Assembly: GCA_036937835.1 (NCBI GenBank)
Contig: CM072875.1
Coordinates: 13,281,001-13,345,000, forward strand
Origin: Pampus argenteus
Taxonomy: Eukaryota; Chordata; Actinopteri; Scombriformes; Stromateidae
Reading direction: 5' to 3'
DNA: 64,000 nucleotides
Part shown: positions 1-12,000 of the stretch, piece by piece
Numbering within the stretch: the stretch's first letter is position 1
Layout of the letters: every line of letters starts with the position of its first letter
The notes under the pieces: model-generated
The model's input: only the letters and a program-made list of their open reading frames with translations
The model's database searches: none
What the model was told of the DNA's origin: nothing
Program-made: the position numbers and the translations under genes

Positions 1-3000
1 AGTCCCTCAATGGGGACTCATACCAAGGGGGGCAGGTTGGGGCCAACATACAATCCCAGGTAGGCGCCTCTCAAAGCTTAGTATCTGACATGACCGACAG
101 CTCACAAGCTCTTGAGATCACATGCAAAAATGTTCAGCCACTGACCAGACAAGTAATGTAGGTGAACACAATAACTTGACCCGCACAGAGAAACAGAGGT
201 CATACGTAGCTTTAAGCATTACGTTAATGTAGAAGCTATTGTCAACCCACAACTGACTTAGACGACTATAGACAGTTTTGGAAATGGTGCAACACTCATC
301 AGTGCTCCTGACAAGGGTTCACATAGCCACTGGTGCACTGTAGCTCCCTGACCTTGCCCCAGTGGACAGTGATGACCAGCACAGTGTTACAACTCTCACC
401 ATAGATTAAGAAATCACCACCCGAGGTGATATTTGCTCATTTGCTTTCAGTGCTTTTGGCATCATTTCCTAAACCCCTCCAACCCCCCTTTTTTTCTAGT
501 TCTCTTCTTCTAGTTCAGTTCTCCAAATGTTTTAGGTCATTCATGAATATGCAAAAGGGACGACCCTTATAGGAGGTAAAGTGGTATTCAGGGTTTGCCC
601 TTAATTATTAAAAACTCTTTGCTTCTAAAAGGTTATTTTTCTGAATAAGTCAGAATGGCCTCTCTGACAGATGTAAACTTAAATGAAAGGAGAAAAAAAA
701 AAAGAAAGCTTAACTAAGTAGTAGTAGTAGTCTGATTTATTGTGAAATCCATATGGCAGGTGTGTTGTCATGCAGCTGAAGTAGCTTCCAGTGAATATGT
801 GAAGAACATGGATAATATTCCAATAAAACTTTTCACATCTAAGTATTCTGATGCGACCTCAGGTACACCATATTTTAAATTGGCAGCCACGTCAGGTAAA
901 TGTTTGGATGTGAGGCTTCGTCAGTTCATTGACAATGTGCCTGCATTCACAATAAACAATATGTATGAGATATTATTTAACCAAAACTACAAATATATTC
1001 ATAATCTGTAATACTTCATGTTGTGTTTTTTGTAGTTTTGTCCTTTTCCGGCGTCTGTTATCAAGCTTGTAATAGCAGCCAAATCATTCTGATTCTGTTT
1101 GTAACCTTTTCCTGTTTATGGTACCCTTTTACTATCAGACTGACCTTTCCTTGTGCATGGCTGTCTTTGTTATCTGAATCTTTTGTCTGACCAGGCCTTT
1201 TGTCTGTGTGTCCCTGTTGTTCCAGGTGGATACCCTTCGCCATGTTATCAGCCAGACCGGAGGATACAGTGACAGCCTCGCAGCCAGCCAGATGTACAGT
1301 CCACAGGGCATCAACGTAAGACCTGTAAACAATCTCCTTCTGTCCTTCTCAACATTTCTTTGCTGTTTCACTTTGCAATGATTCTGCAGTTGCAGGATCT
1401 GTGTAATATTGTGTAATTCCACGCGCATGCTGGCATGCCACTTAGCAGAGTTTTCTGGGGTTGGGCTGCTGTCCACAGAGTTGCCCCCCTGCTCCAGTCG
1501 TGCCCTGGGTGGCAGGCAATGAGGCAGCTACCAGGCTGAGTAGCTGGACATGCTCCTAGTCTGTCAGAGGATATTAGCGTTAGTGGGGCACCTGCAGTCG
1601 ACAAGAACAAGGACACAGGTGTCATCCTACCTCCCAACGCTGCTCTCACATTGGCACCATAGGACAAGTCTTACCTCCCTTCCAAGCTGGCTTCACACAA
1701 AAAAAAGTTCCCAGTCATTAATTCTTAAAATAACTCTTTAACTAGCCTGTCAAAGGCCGGGCCAGTTTTCTGGGTCTCCTTGCTGGGATGGGCAGGGCGG
1801 GACAGGAAACACTGGAGGCAGTGTGTTAGCATGTAGATCCATAGCGACAGGCTGCACAGGGCTGAACAGAATCAATACGACAGTCACAGGGACAGAAAGA
1901 GTGGGGCTTTGGGCTAACAGTCCAAGCACATTGGTCAGATCATTCATCCACAGGAACAGCAACACTGACAGCCAAGTCTGCAACACGCCTCGTGCTAAAA
2001 TAAGGACATGGATGCATCTAGCTCGCAACAACATGCAACAGGCCTAACTGGAAATAGGGTGTGTCCCGGGTGTGTTGGAGTAAAGAAAGCAGACAAAATC
2101 TTTGTGCGAAATATGCAAAAACTAAAACATGGATTCCAACTAAAGCCTGTAGATCATTTCAATTTACTTGTAGATATGACACAGGTCACAGGTACGCTTT
2201 ACAATAAGAGGATGTATGTAATTTCCAACTACCTGGGTAGGAGCAATTTGAGAAACACTGTTCATTGTTCAACTGATCACATAACCTTTTTCTTTAAATA
2301 GCTACAGCATCGCTTGGTATTTTTATTTTTCAGGGAAACTGATGTTTAGCTCGGTAACCAATCTGTATCTGTGACTCGCATGGCTAATTTCCAATAAAGA
2401 ATAATATAATAATATAATAAAGAATACCTACAACAACCAATCAGTCAGCACGCCGTCCAGTCCAGCGTCTAAACTGTTAATAATAATCAGAACAAACAAA
2501 TCAACGAAATGAGTCACCACGAGTAATTAAAATATAATAGCAGTGCTGTATTAAAATCATACTTATCATTACAATTATAGTTATAGAACTAATCGTGGTA
2601 ATTTGTTGTGATTTTAAGATTTAAGTCATATCATCCAGACCTAGTAGAAACACTAATTTTGGAAGAATCGCATTTCATTAAAACAGTTAATTAAAATAAC
2701 TATATTGGATATGCATGATAACAATATGAGTATATCTTAGTGCTTCTATAATAAATACACTTTATAAAAAACAAAAAACAATAATTGCAGTGTTTCTCTA
2801 AGAGTTGTGAATGAAGTGTTGGTGCTTGTATTTATTTATTTATTTAGCTGTGAAGATATTTTTTCACTCTAAGATCTACTGACTGAACTCTTGTAGTTCA
2901 CCTCTCTTTCTTTATCCTTGAATAGCAATTACACCCCTCAAATTGCTGGTGGGTGTTGTCTCTTCCAGAGACTGGAAATGTTTTTTTTTTTCTCATTCTT

Positions 3001-3457
3001 TCTTTTTTTTTTTTTCCCCTCTCGCTTCTGAATAAGATGACAGACAGTCTTTACGCAAAATAACAGGCTTTGGAAATAAGAGGCTGCCAAAGCACGCTCC
3101 CAGCTCTCACTAATAGCATGGAAATTGCAATTAATGTCCTTAATGGTCTTTAGTCAACCTTTTATCATGATTTGAGAAGCCTTCCATTTTAAAGAGCTAT
3201 TCCTTTATTGTGATAATTTATTCTTTTATCAACCATCTCAGGGGTATATTCTGAGGTACATGAAAGGTCTGCATATTGTGTATTTCATCTCTTCTGTTTA
3301 TCTCACATGATGTCAGCCGCTTGGAGGGAAAAATGAGGCGCAAGTGGCGCAAGAATATTTTTAATGAAGAGTCTCATAAAAACAGTGTTTGTCAGTTTCT
3401 AGTGTTGACTGTCCAGACTATTTCTTGGTTGGAGGTAGGGATTTTACACACAATGAG

Positions 3458-3493
<36 letters not shown>

Positions 3494-4122
3494 TATGTAA
3501 TGGACAGATATGAGAGCGATATCAATCTTATCAATCTAACACTCGGAAAGAAAGTGAATAAGTATAACACAACATGTCAAATTACTCCTTTTATTTAAAG
3601 GATACGGCTGCAGATATTTTCTAATGATATAGTGGTTTTTAACTCAATATTTTCCTAAATTACCTGGGCAATTATGTTTTTAGCAGGGAGTAAATCGTGC
3701 TTTTTTGGGGGGGTATTTTTGCAGTGGATTAATACACTTTTGTTGCTTCAGTGAGTACTTATGGCAGCAAGACAGTGGACAACTCAAACTAAACTACAGT
3801 GCCCATGGCAATGGCACAGAGGAATAAGCTATGCTAGTCAGGCAATTCTTGTAATCAATTCATTATCAGTTTTAGTCTTTTCATGTGATCTGCTGACTGT
3901 AAGAAAAAATATAGAATAGGCCCAATCTTTTGCTTACATTGCTTTGCTTTGATACTTGTATACCCATATAGTATCATACAGTATTCTCTGTTAACGTTAA
4001 GCTAACTATTTCCTGTCATATCTCCATAGACAAACGGTGGCTGGCAAGATGCTCCGACTCCTTCGTCAGTGACATCACCCACGGAAGGACCCGGAAGCAT
4101 TCATTCGGATACTTCCAACTGA
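1..4122 (+). CDS. pbx1: pbx1-like homeobox protein, last three coding exons (5' part outside window)
   Basis: Three spliced coding exons are visible: 1-59 (continues left of the window), 1226-1315 and 4030-4122, ending in TGA at 4120-4122. All junctions are GT-AG and stay in frame. The translation runs through SLNGDSYQGG...QSQ, then VDTLRHVISQTGGYSDSLAA with QMYSPQGIN, then TNGGWQDAPTPSS and a final GSIHSDTSN. This is the C-terminal tail downstream of the homeodomain in PBX proteins. PBX proteins are TALE-class nuclear cofactors that bind DNA with HOX and MEIS partners; the homeodomain and PBC domain lie outside the window. PBX3 shares the SVHSDTSN-type ending, but the QMYSPQGI stretch fits PBX1 better than PBX3 as I recall them. 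Teleosts can carry duplicates, so the a/b assignment is open. The reading-frame evidence is strong, while the paralogue call rests on remembered family sequences. Confidence 0.92.
60..1225 (+). other. pbx1 intron
   Basis: Bounded by donor GTAGGC at 60 and an acceptor TTCCAG ending at 1225. Nothing in it looks coding or repeat-derived apart from short A and T runs. Confidence 0.75.
3020..3160. promoter_or_regulatory. Candidate intronic regulatory element in pbx1
   Basis: A non-repetitive stretch in an AT-rich intron contains clustered TAAT/ATTA cores (around GGAAATTGCAATTAATG) and lacks the homopolymers typical of its flanks. Developmental transcription-factor genes such as pbx1 commonly carry conserved intronic enhancers. 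Conservation cannot be assessed here, so this is only a pointer. Confidence 0.25.
3459..3491. repeat. (TA)n microsatellite
   Basis: Uninterrupted TA dinucleotide run of about 33 bp in the last pbx1 intron. It also creates spurious Ile-Tyr ORFs. Confidence 0.95.
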
Positions 4123-6176
4123 ATATATCCATCTCTACACCTCATCCATAAAAAAAAACAACCCATGAACTGACCTTGCTATCCACAGTATTAAACAAAG
4201 GAATTCACTGTACTCACAGTTTGGAGAGGTACTGTGAAATCCTAACCAGAAAAAAAAACAAAACATCATATTTCATATTTAAATCATATTTCCTCTGCTT
4301 ATAATGTTGGACATTTGGGATACAAACAAAAAGTTTCACAATAAAAAAAAAAAAATCAAAATAGTACCGCAACTGATGGAGAAGTTTGTACAGATTTCAC
4401 ATTATATTCAGAGGGCTGGGGTTACTTATTCACTCGTCATGTTTTCACTCATCATGATGAAATGATATGATAAAGTAAATAAATCCAACCATTGGTTTTA
4501 ACGGAAAATACGTCATTCTACCTCTCAGCCACTAAAAGAAGAAAGTAGGAAAAAATGTCAGTGACCATTATTTGTTTTGTAAAAATGAAACTTTTGTCTT
4601 TGCAAGCAAGAGGCACATCTTCTTACTTACATTTTGTTGTCTCTCACCTATTCTATGGTACGCCATTTTAGACTTAAATATTGCTCAGTTGTTTACAATG
4701 TGTGCTTGATCAAGTATGTTCATCTTCCCCCCCTCTTGTCTCCCTGACAAGTTAAAACAGAGTTTTGTCAGGAGATTTTTACCTCTAAGGTAACCCTGTG
4801 AAGTATGTTATCTGTAAAACAATAAATGAATACTTGTCATCAAATTGGACAAGCTTGACATCATTCGTTAAGACGGATATATCTAAACTAAAACCTTTTG
4901 TTTTACACTCTGTTGGTTTTCGGTTCTACGGCATATCGGTGGAGTGACAGTAAAGAGCAGTCGCAAAAATGCAAGATTCACTGATGTAAGAAAGAAGTCA
5001 TTTTGTCTTTTTTTTCTGTGTATTGATGCTGGACAGTGAGAGAGAAAAAAAAAAAAAAGTTTTAATTCGCTTGAATCCCTCATGATGTGTTCACTGTTCT
5101 CCACCACCACCAGGTTTTTGATGCCAAAATGCTGAACATAACCAAAAACAAAACTGTCAAGAAAGGTGTGTCAACATGAAGCCGGTTTTAATATAGTCTT
5201 CTATCAGATTATGATTATATACATCCATCCTGCATATGTTGCATCATATAACAATTTGAATCCCCCCCACATTATTTACCTAGATCCGGTACTACAATCA
5301 AGCTAATAACGCTGTCCCATTAAAAGAAATACAAAAAAAAGAAATATCACGTTCTATAGAAAAGAAAGTTTGTCAAGGACATCTGTAACTGAGTTTGTTT
5401 TTCAATACATGAACCACAATCCACTTAAACAGGGAAGTCATTACGTTAATAGAGTTTTACATGCTTACACAGTGGATCCTTGCTCTTGAATCTACAGCAC
5501 AGGTCCAGAGATGCTTGTAGCGTGGAGCTACTGATCGTCAAGATGAGAGAAAGCATCTGGATGTACCTGTACCTGCTGCTCAGCTCTTCCGAGGACATTT
5601 TTGATGTACAAATAATGTTACTTTCCACATTTTGTTGAATTAGCGTCCTTTCCTGGACGTTTATTTACATCAAATCATTTCCGATATGCAGTCGACATAT
5701 TATTCTGCTGGTACTGCTTTAGTAACCCTAGAATTGACACCAAAACAAATATAGACATTTGAATTTATGCTTGTCTCAAGTATTATCAGACTGATTTCTT
5801 TCAGTATCAAGAAATGTATCAACATTGTAAATGTTAACCATTACGCACTAAAAAAAGGGACAAGTCATTATGTCAAATGATGTGTTTTCTGAACAGTCTA
5901 ACCTTGTTTATAGACACTTTTTATGTTGTGTGGCCTATATGTTTTTGTATTTTGTTGTTTTATTTTTATTGTTATGCTTAATGTAGGCTATTATGTTTTG
6001 CTTTCCTACTCTTGTGAATTAGCTCATGGACTTTCAACATGTGTTTATGTGCACCATTGTGCTTGACTTGCTTTGTTGAAAAGGGTTTTCAACACATTAA
6101 AAATGATATGTAATACAGCACGATCATACATGAGCATTTTTTTTATTTATTATTGTGCAGTTTATGAGAGAATAAA
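4123..6176 (+). other. pbx1: Probable long 3'UTR of pbx1
   Basis: AT-rich, non-coding sequence follows the pbx1 stop codon. Candidate AATAAA poly(A) signals lie at 4821-4826 and 6171-6176, with an ATTAAA near 6096, so either a ~0.7 kb or a ~2 kb 3'UTR is possible. Mammalian PBX1 has a long 3'UTR, which favours the distal site by analogy. I see no supported ORF here. The end is inferred from signals only. Confidence 0.55.
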
Positions 6177-8091
6177 GACTCAAAGCATCACACGAAGGCA
6201 TCAGTGGCACGATGGTGAACACATGGTCACTTCCAAGATACAATAAGTGAAAGTCAACGAAGGTTAGTGACTGCCAGTAGTCAGTAGTTTATGGCTCCAT
6301 AATGGCACATATCCAACATATTAGTATACATGCACTCAGGCAGACACATGCACACTATACTAAGTTTAGGTAAGAAACTTTAACACAATATGTTAAGTTT
6401 TTTTTTTATCAAGATTTAAGCTGATTTCTACATTCATAATATTTCAAGAAAGCAATACACACAGCAACACATGAACATAGTGATACAGTATTTTGTTTTG
6501 TTCATTTAAATTAAAGGATAAGACTGGAGATATTCTATATTTATATTGTTAGTTATGTATTTATGTTGTTAGTTCATGTTATCTCATGAAAAGACCTAAA
6601 CAAAAGTATGTGTTATTCAGCCCTAAACCAATCCATTCCTGCTGAAGATGAGAATCTATAAATACTGACCACTAATATATAGTGGCATTTAAAAAAAAAC
6701 AACAATAGTTTTGTAGCACACATCACACAAACAAAATACATTTAGTGTCCTTGTGTTTATTAACAGCAGCAGCACAGTGTATGTGGGATTGATTGAAAAT
6801 TAACTTGTGTCCATATTCTTAATTATAAAGGAAAATGTTACAGAGTGCAACAATATCTGCTTTCTTTTCCAAAAATTAAGGCATTAATGGAACAGAATTA
6901 GCTGCTGTATATCAGGTTTTGGATAATCATAAAATGAAAGAAAGAATGAAATAACTAATATGCTGTATTTAGGTCATCTTACACTCAGTTTTTTTGCTTT
7001 TTGTCATCATATCAAAATCTGAAAGTAAAAAAGAGAAGAATGATCACGTCCTTGTGAGTATCTCTCCTCAAATGCTACAAACAGCACAGCTGACATTATC
7101 TGGCTGGACAGTTGCATGTCTGACAGAATTACTTTCATAGCAACTGAATATTCATAATTGGCCAAACACAGGGGTGAGGGTATAAGGGAGCAGTTGGCGG
7201 TAAAGTCTGTAGACGGTCACAGGCCTTGACTGCTGAGCGAGTGTGAAATGCCAAAGCCAGACTGCTCCCCTGCGCCCCGAGGGGAGTGAAGGAGCCGGCC
7301 TGATCTCACCAACAGAGTGGGCATCAAAAACAATCTGACAAGACTTCATCCAAAAACATCTCCCGGCTTGTGCAGCATCGCTCAGCGCTATGCACTCATG
7401 AGCTCGTGTCTGTTTGTGATGATCACAGCATGAGGCCTGCTGCATGATCATCTGAAACAAAAAAACATCATGTGCAATAAGTTTGGCAGAGAATAACTGT
7501 TTCCCTTCATTTTTAAAGGGTTTTTTTTTGTCAGGCAGCGTGGTTTTAATACCTCCTCATTCCTCAGAGGTGGTGGTACTGTGCAGGCTGATTGAAATTT
7601 AATGTTGCTGTTGACATCTGCCTCCCCAGCTGTCATCATACTGCTGTTTATAATTACAGCTGCTGTGGAGGAGCATGGGTGGGTGGCCCAGACACCTTGT
7701 CTCCCCCTCTCAACAGAGCCCAACAGACTGCTCTAATGTGCAGTGACACAACAGCCCCGACCCTGCTGCTGCTGAACTAACTGACCACATGAGTCCTTGG
7801 GTGGTACTTCCAAAATTCACTCATTCACACACTGTCACACAGACTGAGATTATACTATGCATAAGAGACCTGGGTGTGGCACCCAGATCTCTTAAATTAC
7901 AGGCCTACAAGACTTTTGTTTATCACTTGTTTTCACGAGGACAAGATGTGACGATTTTTAAGAGAGCATATGAGTTTGAAAAAAAAAATGGTAATATTAA
8001 ATGAGATTGGGAACAAATTAAATCGATAAGAACACAAAAAGAGGCTCCAACATAAGCCTGTAGGCTAAGCACAAGAGTGTTTCTTCTCTTT

Positions 8092-8107
8092 CCACAAGAT
8101 GGCAATG
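8092..8107 (+). promoter_or_regulatory. CTCF-like motif
   Basis: CCACAAGATGGCAATG closely resembles the CTCF core (CCA-x-x-AG-R-K-GGC-R). It lies between pbx1 and prtfdc1. Motif match only; occupancy is unknown. Confidence 0.35.
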
Positions 8108-8480
8108 TTAACATGTTTGTTTAAAAACCTACATATTCACATACGTGTATGTGATGAAGTTGCTTTTTTAATGTAAATCTAAGTGAAAAAAGCCTGACTA
8201 TTACCTAGTGGAGATGCTGTGGTTGGAATAATCAAACTGAAACTATTTTGAAAATATTCCACTTTTCACTTTGTTTTGTTTTTTTCAGTTCCCCCTTGCA
8301 TAACTCTTAAAACATTTTTGTTACGTCCCTGGGGTGATGACATCGCCAGCTTGCTTTTTCTGCTGCTCTCTGTGAGTCTTTTCTGCATGGTTATGGATTT
8401 AACTACCCACCAGTACATAAAGTTGCTTAAATTAGCTCCACCCGACAATATTATAATGCTGCTTCAATGTCAAAAAACCA

Positions 8481-8525
8481 GATTTATTGGCCAAGTATGA
8501 TTACACATACCAAGGAATTTGACTC
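8481..8525. repeat. Fragment of a teleost dispersed repeat
   Basis: The sequence around TTTATTGGCCAAGTATGA, continuing to a CAAGGAATTTGACTC-type end, resembles a short module that I recognise as very common in fish genomes. No terminal repeats or target-site duplication are evident, so it is treated as an old fragment of an unidentified family. Confidence 0.45.
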
Positions 8526-8809
8526 TTAATGTGCACAACACAACAATGTTCATGAAGACACACATAAAAACAAATAAATATTAAAGGGGCAGTGTGATGA
8601 GTTGTTGTATATACATACAGCAGGCTAATAATATAAAGTAAAATAATATATAAAATGGATCACTCCATGATGGATCATTTCATGGATGTTGTTTTTTATC
8701 CAGTGATAAAAGTACTTAGATTGTGGCTTTTCTATTTTTATTATATTATACCCAGCCTATTGACCATATTATGCCTATTGATGAACAGCAACATATTGAT
8801 AATATATGT

Positions 8810-9019
8810 TGTGTTAGAGCGCCCCTGGCGGCCGCAGCGCTGTACTACACAACACAAAGGGGGTGCAAAAATGTTCAGTCACCAGAAACAAACTGAAAGC
8901 ATTCCTTCACCCTGATGCTCCTCCTCCTCTCTCCTCCCTGCGCTGCCAAATCCTCTGAAAGCTTGCAATTCCACTTTCTTGAGACAAGAGCCTCTGTTGT
9001 GTCGGCGGAAAAAAACAAT
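8810..9019 (+). promoter_or_regulatory. prtfdc1: Probable prtfdc1 promoter / 5'UTR region
   Basis: A locally GC/CpG-richer block (GGCGGCCGCAGCGC near 8828) lies immediately before the first prtfdc1 coding exon in an otherwise AT-rich area. No TATA box is obvious. A reverse-strand CTCF-like match lies at 8818-8833. The transcription start is not determined. Confidence 0.45.
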
Positions 9020-12000
9020 ATGGCAAACATCGCCGTCCAATCCGAGGGGAAAAGCGGCGGAATTGTGGTAACTAAGTGATAAAATCCGACAGGGACTGGC
9101 CATATTCTTATTAACAGGGCATTGAAAAGTTTACTCATTCATTGAGGCTGCATCGGACATCTTTGTGATTGTATTTTCTTTGGAGCCACATGTGTTTCTC
9201 CTGTTGCTGCGTCAAGCATGTCTGCAACGTTGTAGCAAATAGTCATAATATATAGTTTGTGGTGTGAGATATGTAAACTATAATATCGTATTTGTGCTCA
9301 TCTTTTTTTTTTTTCTCTCAGATTAGCGATGACTGGCCAGGCTATAGTTTAGACCTGTTCAGCTATCCGGCTCACTACTCCGGAGATTTAGACTGTGTCA
9401 TCGTCCCACATGGAGTTATTATGGACAGGTACACACACACACACTAAACTAATATAGTACAAATACTGTGTTGAAGAGCTACTTTACAGAGGATGTTTAC
9501 TTATTATTTTCTACTTTATATGTGTGATGTGAAACTGTTCTCTTCTATAAAATCTTTAAGCTACACCAAAACACAGAATTAAAAATATAAATATAAATGT
9601 AATCAAATAAAAAGTTATTTTGATTACATAGAATTCCTAGTTTTTAATTAAAATTTGCTCATTCATTCTTGAGAAAAACTGCTCGAAAAGCTGTTTTGCA
9701 ATGTTAAGACATTGTTTTAATAAGCTATATACTGTCTAACCTTCCACCAACCTTCATTAAATTCTGTTCTGTATTGTAAGATCTAATTTACACATAACGA
9801 GCATAACTACAAACATGGCAGATGCACTGTAAATGCTCTATATACCATGTAGAGTGTCCTTGTGATAACAGTTGGTGATTTCTGGAGGGTTATGTTAGTT
9901 TTCCTTTGAGGGGCAGCGTATTACCGACTATCATTATCGCAGAGAACTCGGTGTCTGCGCATGAATCAAACATGGTGAGCTGTCAAAGAAGAGGTTCACT
10001 TCTTTACAGAACAGAGCGTCTCGCTCGAAACATCATGGATGACCTGGGGGATCACGACATCGTGGTGCTGTGCGTGCTGAAGGGAGGGTACCAGTTCTGC
10101 GCCGACCTGGTGGACAGGATCAAGGCGCTCAGCCGCAACTCCAACCACACAATCCCCATGAGGGTCCACTTCATCCGCCTCAAGAGCTACCTGGTAAGTC
10201 TCCGTCTTAAGTGGTGTGTGTGTGTGTGTGAGAATGGAAAGGCACTTTTCATGCTTAAGATTATCAGTCATGATGGTTGAGAGTCCCATGACTTAGTCAG
10301 AAGATGTGTGAGTTATATTTTATACAACATTATGACAGTGGTATCTTTGTGTAACTTGCTGTTTCTTATGTGTCCGTGACAGCACACACACACACAAATA
10401 ACACGACCACTGATTTGGAAAATATCATACTATGTGATTGAATACACTTTGCCCTTTACTGATAGACACCTTATCAGAGTAAATCACTTCTTTTAAATGA
10501 GGAATGTGCCCCTTGGGGTTTTTTTTTTTTTTAACTTCCACAGAATGATCAGTCGACAGAGGATCTTCATATACTTGGAGCAGAGGACCTGTCTTTCTTA
10601 AAGGGAAAGGTAATATTGTCATCATCATTGAAAACGGCACTTTTATTAAGTTCAACGAGACAATATAATGAGCTCAGTTACAATAAGACACAGAAGTGGC
10701 ATCGGAGGTATTGATGGATGACAGCCTCAAGAGGGCAGCCTTCCCTCTAATCTGCCATCTCCCTCTCCATCCTGAGGAAATGGTTGAGTGCTTCCGTGAA
10801 GGAGATCGAAGATGGCAGTTTCTGACAAACCCATCGATGATCAGATACCAACTCTCTCTCTCTCTCGAGCCTTATGTAATTGTTAAAGGGATTCTCCTGC
10901 TTTATCTCGGTGGAGGCTAAATGTTGCATCGGAGTGTGAATGGGAGGATATATTGAGTGTGGGTATCACAGCGGATCAGGAGAATGAAGCTGTTTATGTG
11001 TGCGTCTGGTTATCATGTTATCAAAATCAACTCCTTACTGAACTGTGTGTGTGTGTGTGTGTGTGTGAACCTCACAGAGCCTCTGCTAGTTTTGTTTTTT
11101 TTCTCTCCACACATCTGTACATACAGTAATTGTCTCTGTGTGTACATGTATATAAACAGGAATAAATGACTCAATGACCGCAGGAATCGTGAGTCAGTGA
11201 GAATATTTGGAAGTGATATAAATAAACTGATCTGAACACCTACGGTCACACAAACCCCTTAGCTAAGCACGCTCTCACACACACACACACACACACACAC
11301 TAAATCTCTGTAGCCAGGCGTGGCATAAATGCCTGAAACGTGACTAGGATATGAAGTAGAAAACTTGAGTCATTCCTGACTCGCTGTATTTTAAGTGTGC
11401 TTGTGAAATCCCTGAACTCCTTGTGATCTACAACTAAATTTAGTCCATTTGTAACTGAGTGCTGTGATGTGTTTTTTTTTTCTGGAAAAAGTGACCTAGT
11501 GTGTGTGTCACAAGAAATATATTATTGTAATATGGCTTATTATATACTTCTTCTACGTTTACTGCCCTCTACTTAAATCTGTAGGAATAATGAGGCCTAA
11601 ACAAAGCATGACTGCATACTTGGGTGAATCCTTTGTTTGGAAAGTAGAGCAAACTGCATACATTGGGCAGTTAAAGAGTTTGTTTGTCTTTTTTTTTTTT
11701 TTTTTTTTCATCTTGACCTAGCTAAGCTGAAGTGAAGCTTGTGGATTGTGACTCTTAATACAAACAGTGCCCAGTTGTCTCCTGATGATTAGACAAACAT
11801 TTGCAGAATTTCAGCTATTTAAACTGTGGCATTCAAAGAAGAACTGTAGAAGAACACAGATTTCCAATCTGGATAAGGCTGTCATTTGTCCATAGGTGAT
11901 AATGTCCTTTTTTAGATGTATTTTTATTTTTTAGTTGTTGCCGTACAGGTTAACATGTATTCAAAAATAATTTTCACTTTTATTTTTAACTGCAAATGTA

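Larger units (their letters stand above)
1316..4029 (+). other. Last pbx1 intron, with microsatellites and a possible conserved element
   Basis: Bounded by GTAAGA at 1316 and CCATAG ending at 4029. It holds a TTTA run (2829-2846) and a TA repeat (3459-3491). At about 3020-3160 there is a more complex stretch with several TAAT/ATTA homeodomain-type cores, listed separately as a candidate regulatory element. No coding sequence is supported. Confidence 0.7.
6177..8809. other. Intergenic region between pbx1 and prtfdc1
   Basis: About 2.6 kb with no supported gene. It contains AT-rich sequence, a GC-richer unique stretch at about 7150-7460, a stretch at about 7590-7670 rich in CAGCTG/CTGTCA motifs (a MEIS-type core), a CTCF-like match at 8092-8107 and a dispersed-repeat fragment at 8481-8525. 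Short ORFs here lack family resemblance and splice context. Confidence 0.6.

Noticed and set aside
1135..2034. Overlapping ORFs on both strands in the last pbx1 introns and around the exon at 1226
   Set aside because: No splice-consistent continuation, no recognisable domain, and they conflict with the well-supported pbx1 exon.
3276..3598. ORFs with Ile-Tyr repeats
   Set aside because: They are translations of the TA microsatellite in the last pbx1 intron.
1..4122. Calling the left-edge gene pbx3
   Set aside because: PBX3 shares the terminal SDTSN sequence, but the exon at 1226-1315 (AASQMYSPQGIN) fits PBX1 and not the PBX3 sequence I recall at that position.
9906..10280. 124-codon ORF as an alternative prtfdc1 start
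   Set aside because: The sequence before the acceptor at 10009 has no HPRT similarity. The exon 2 to exon 3 junction restores the expected MDRTERLAR sequence.
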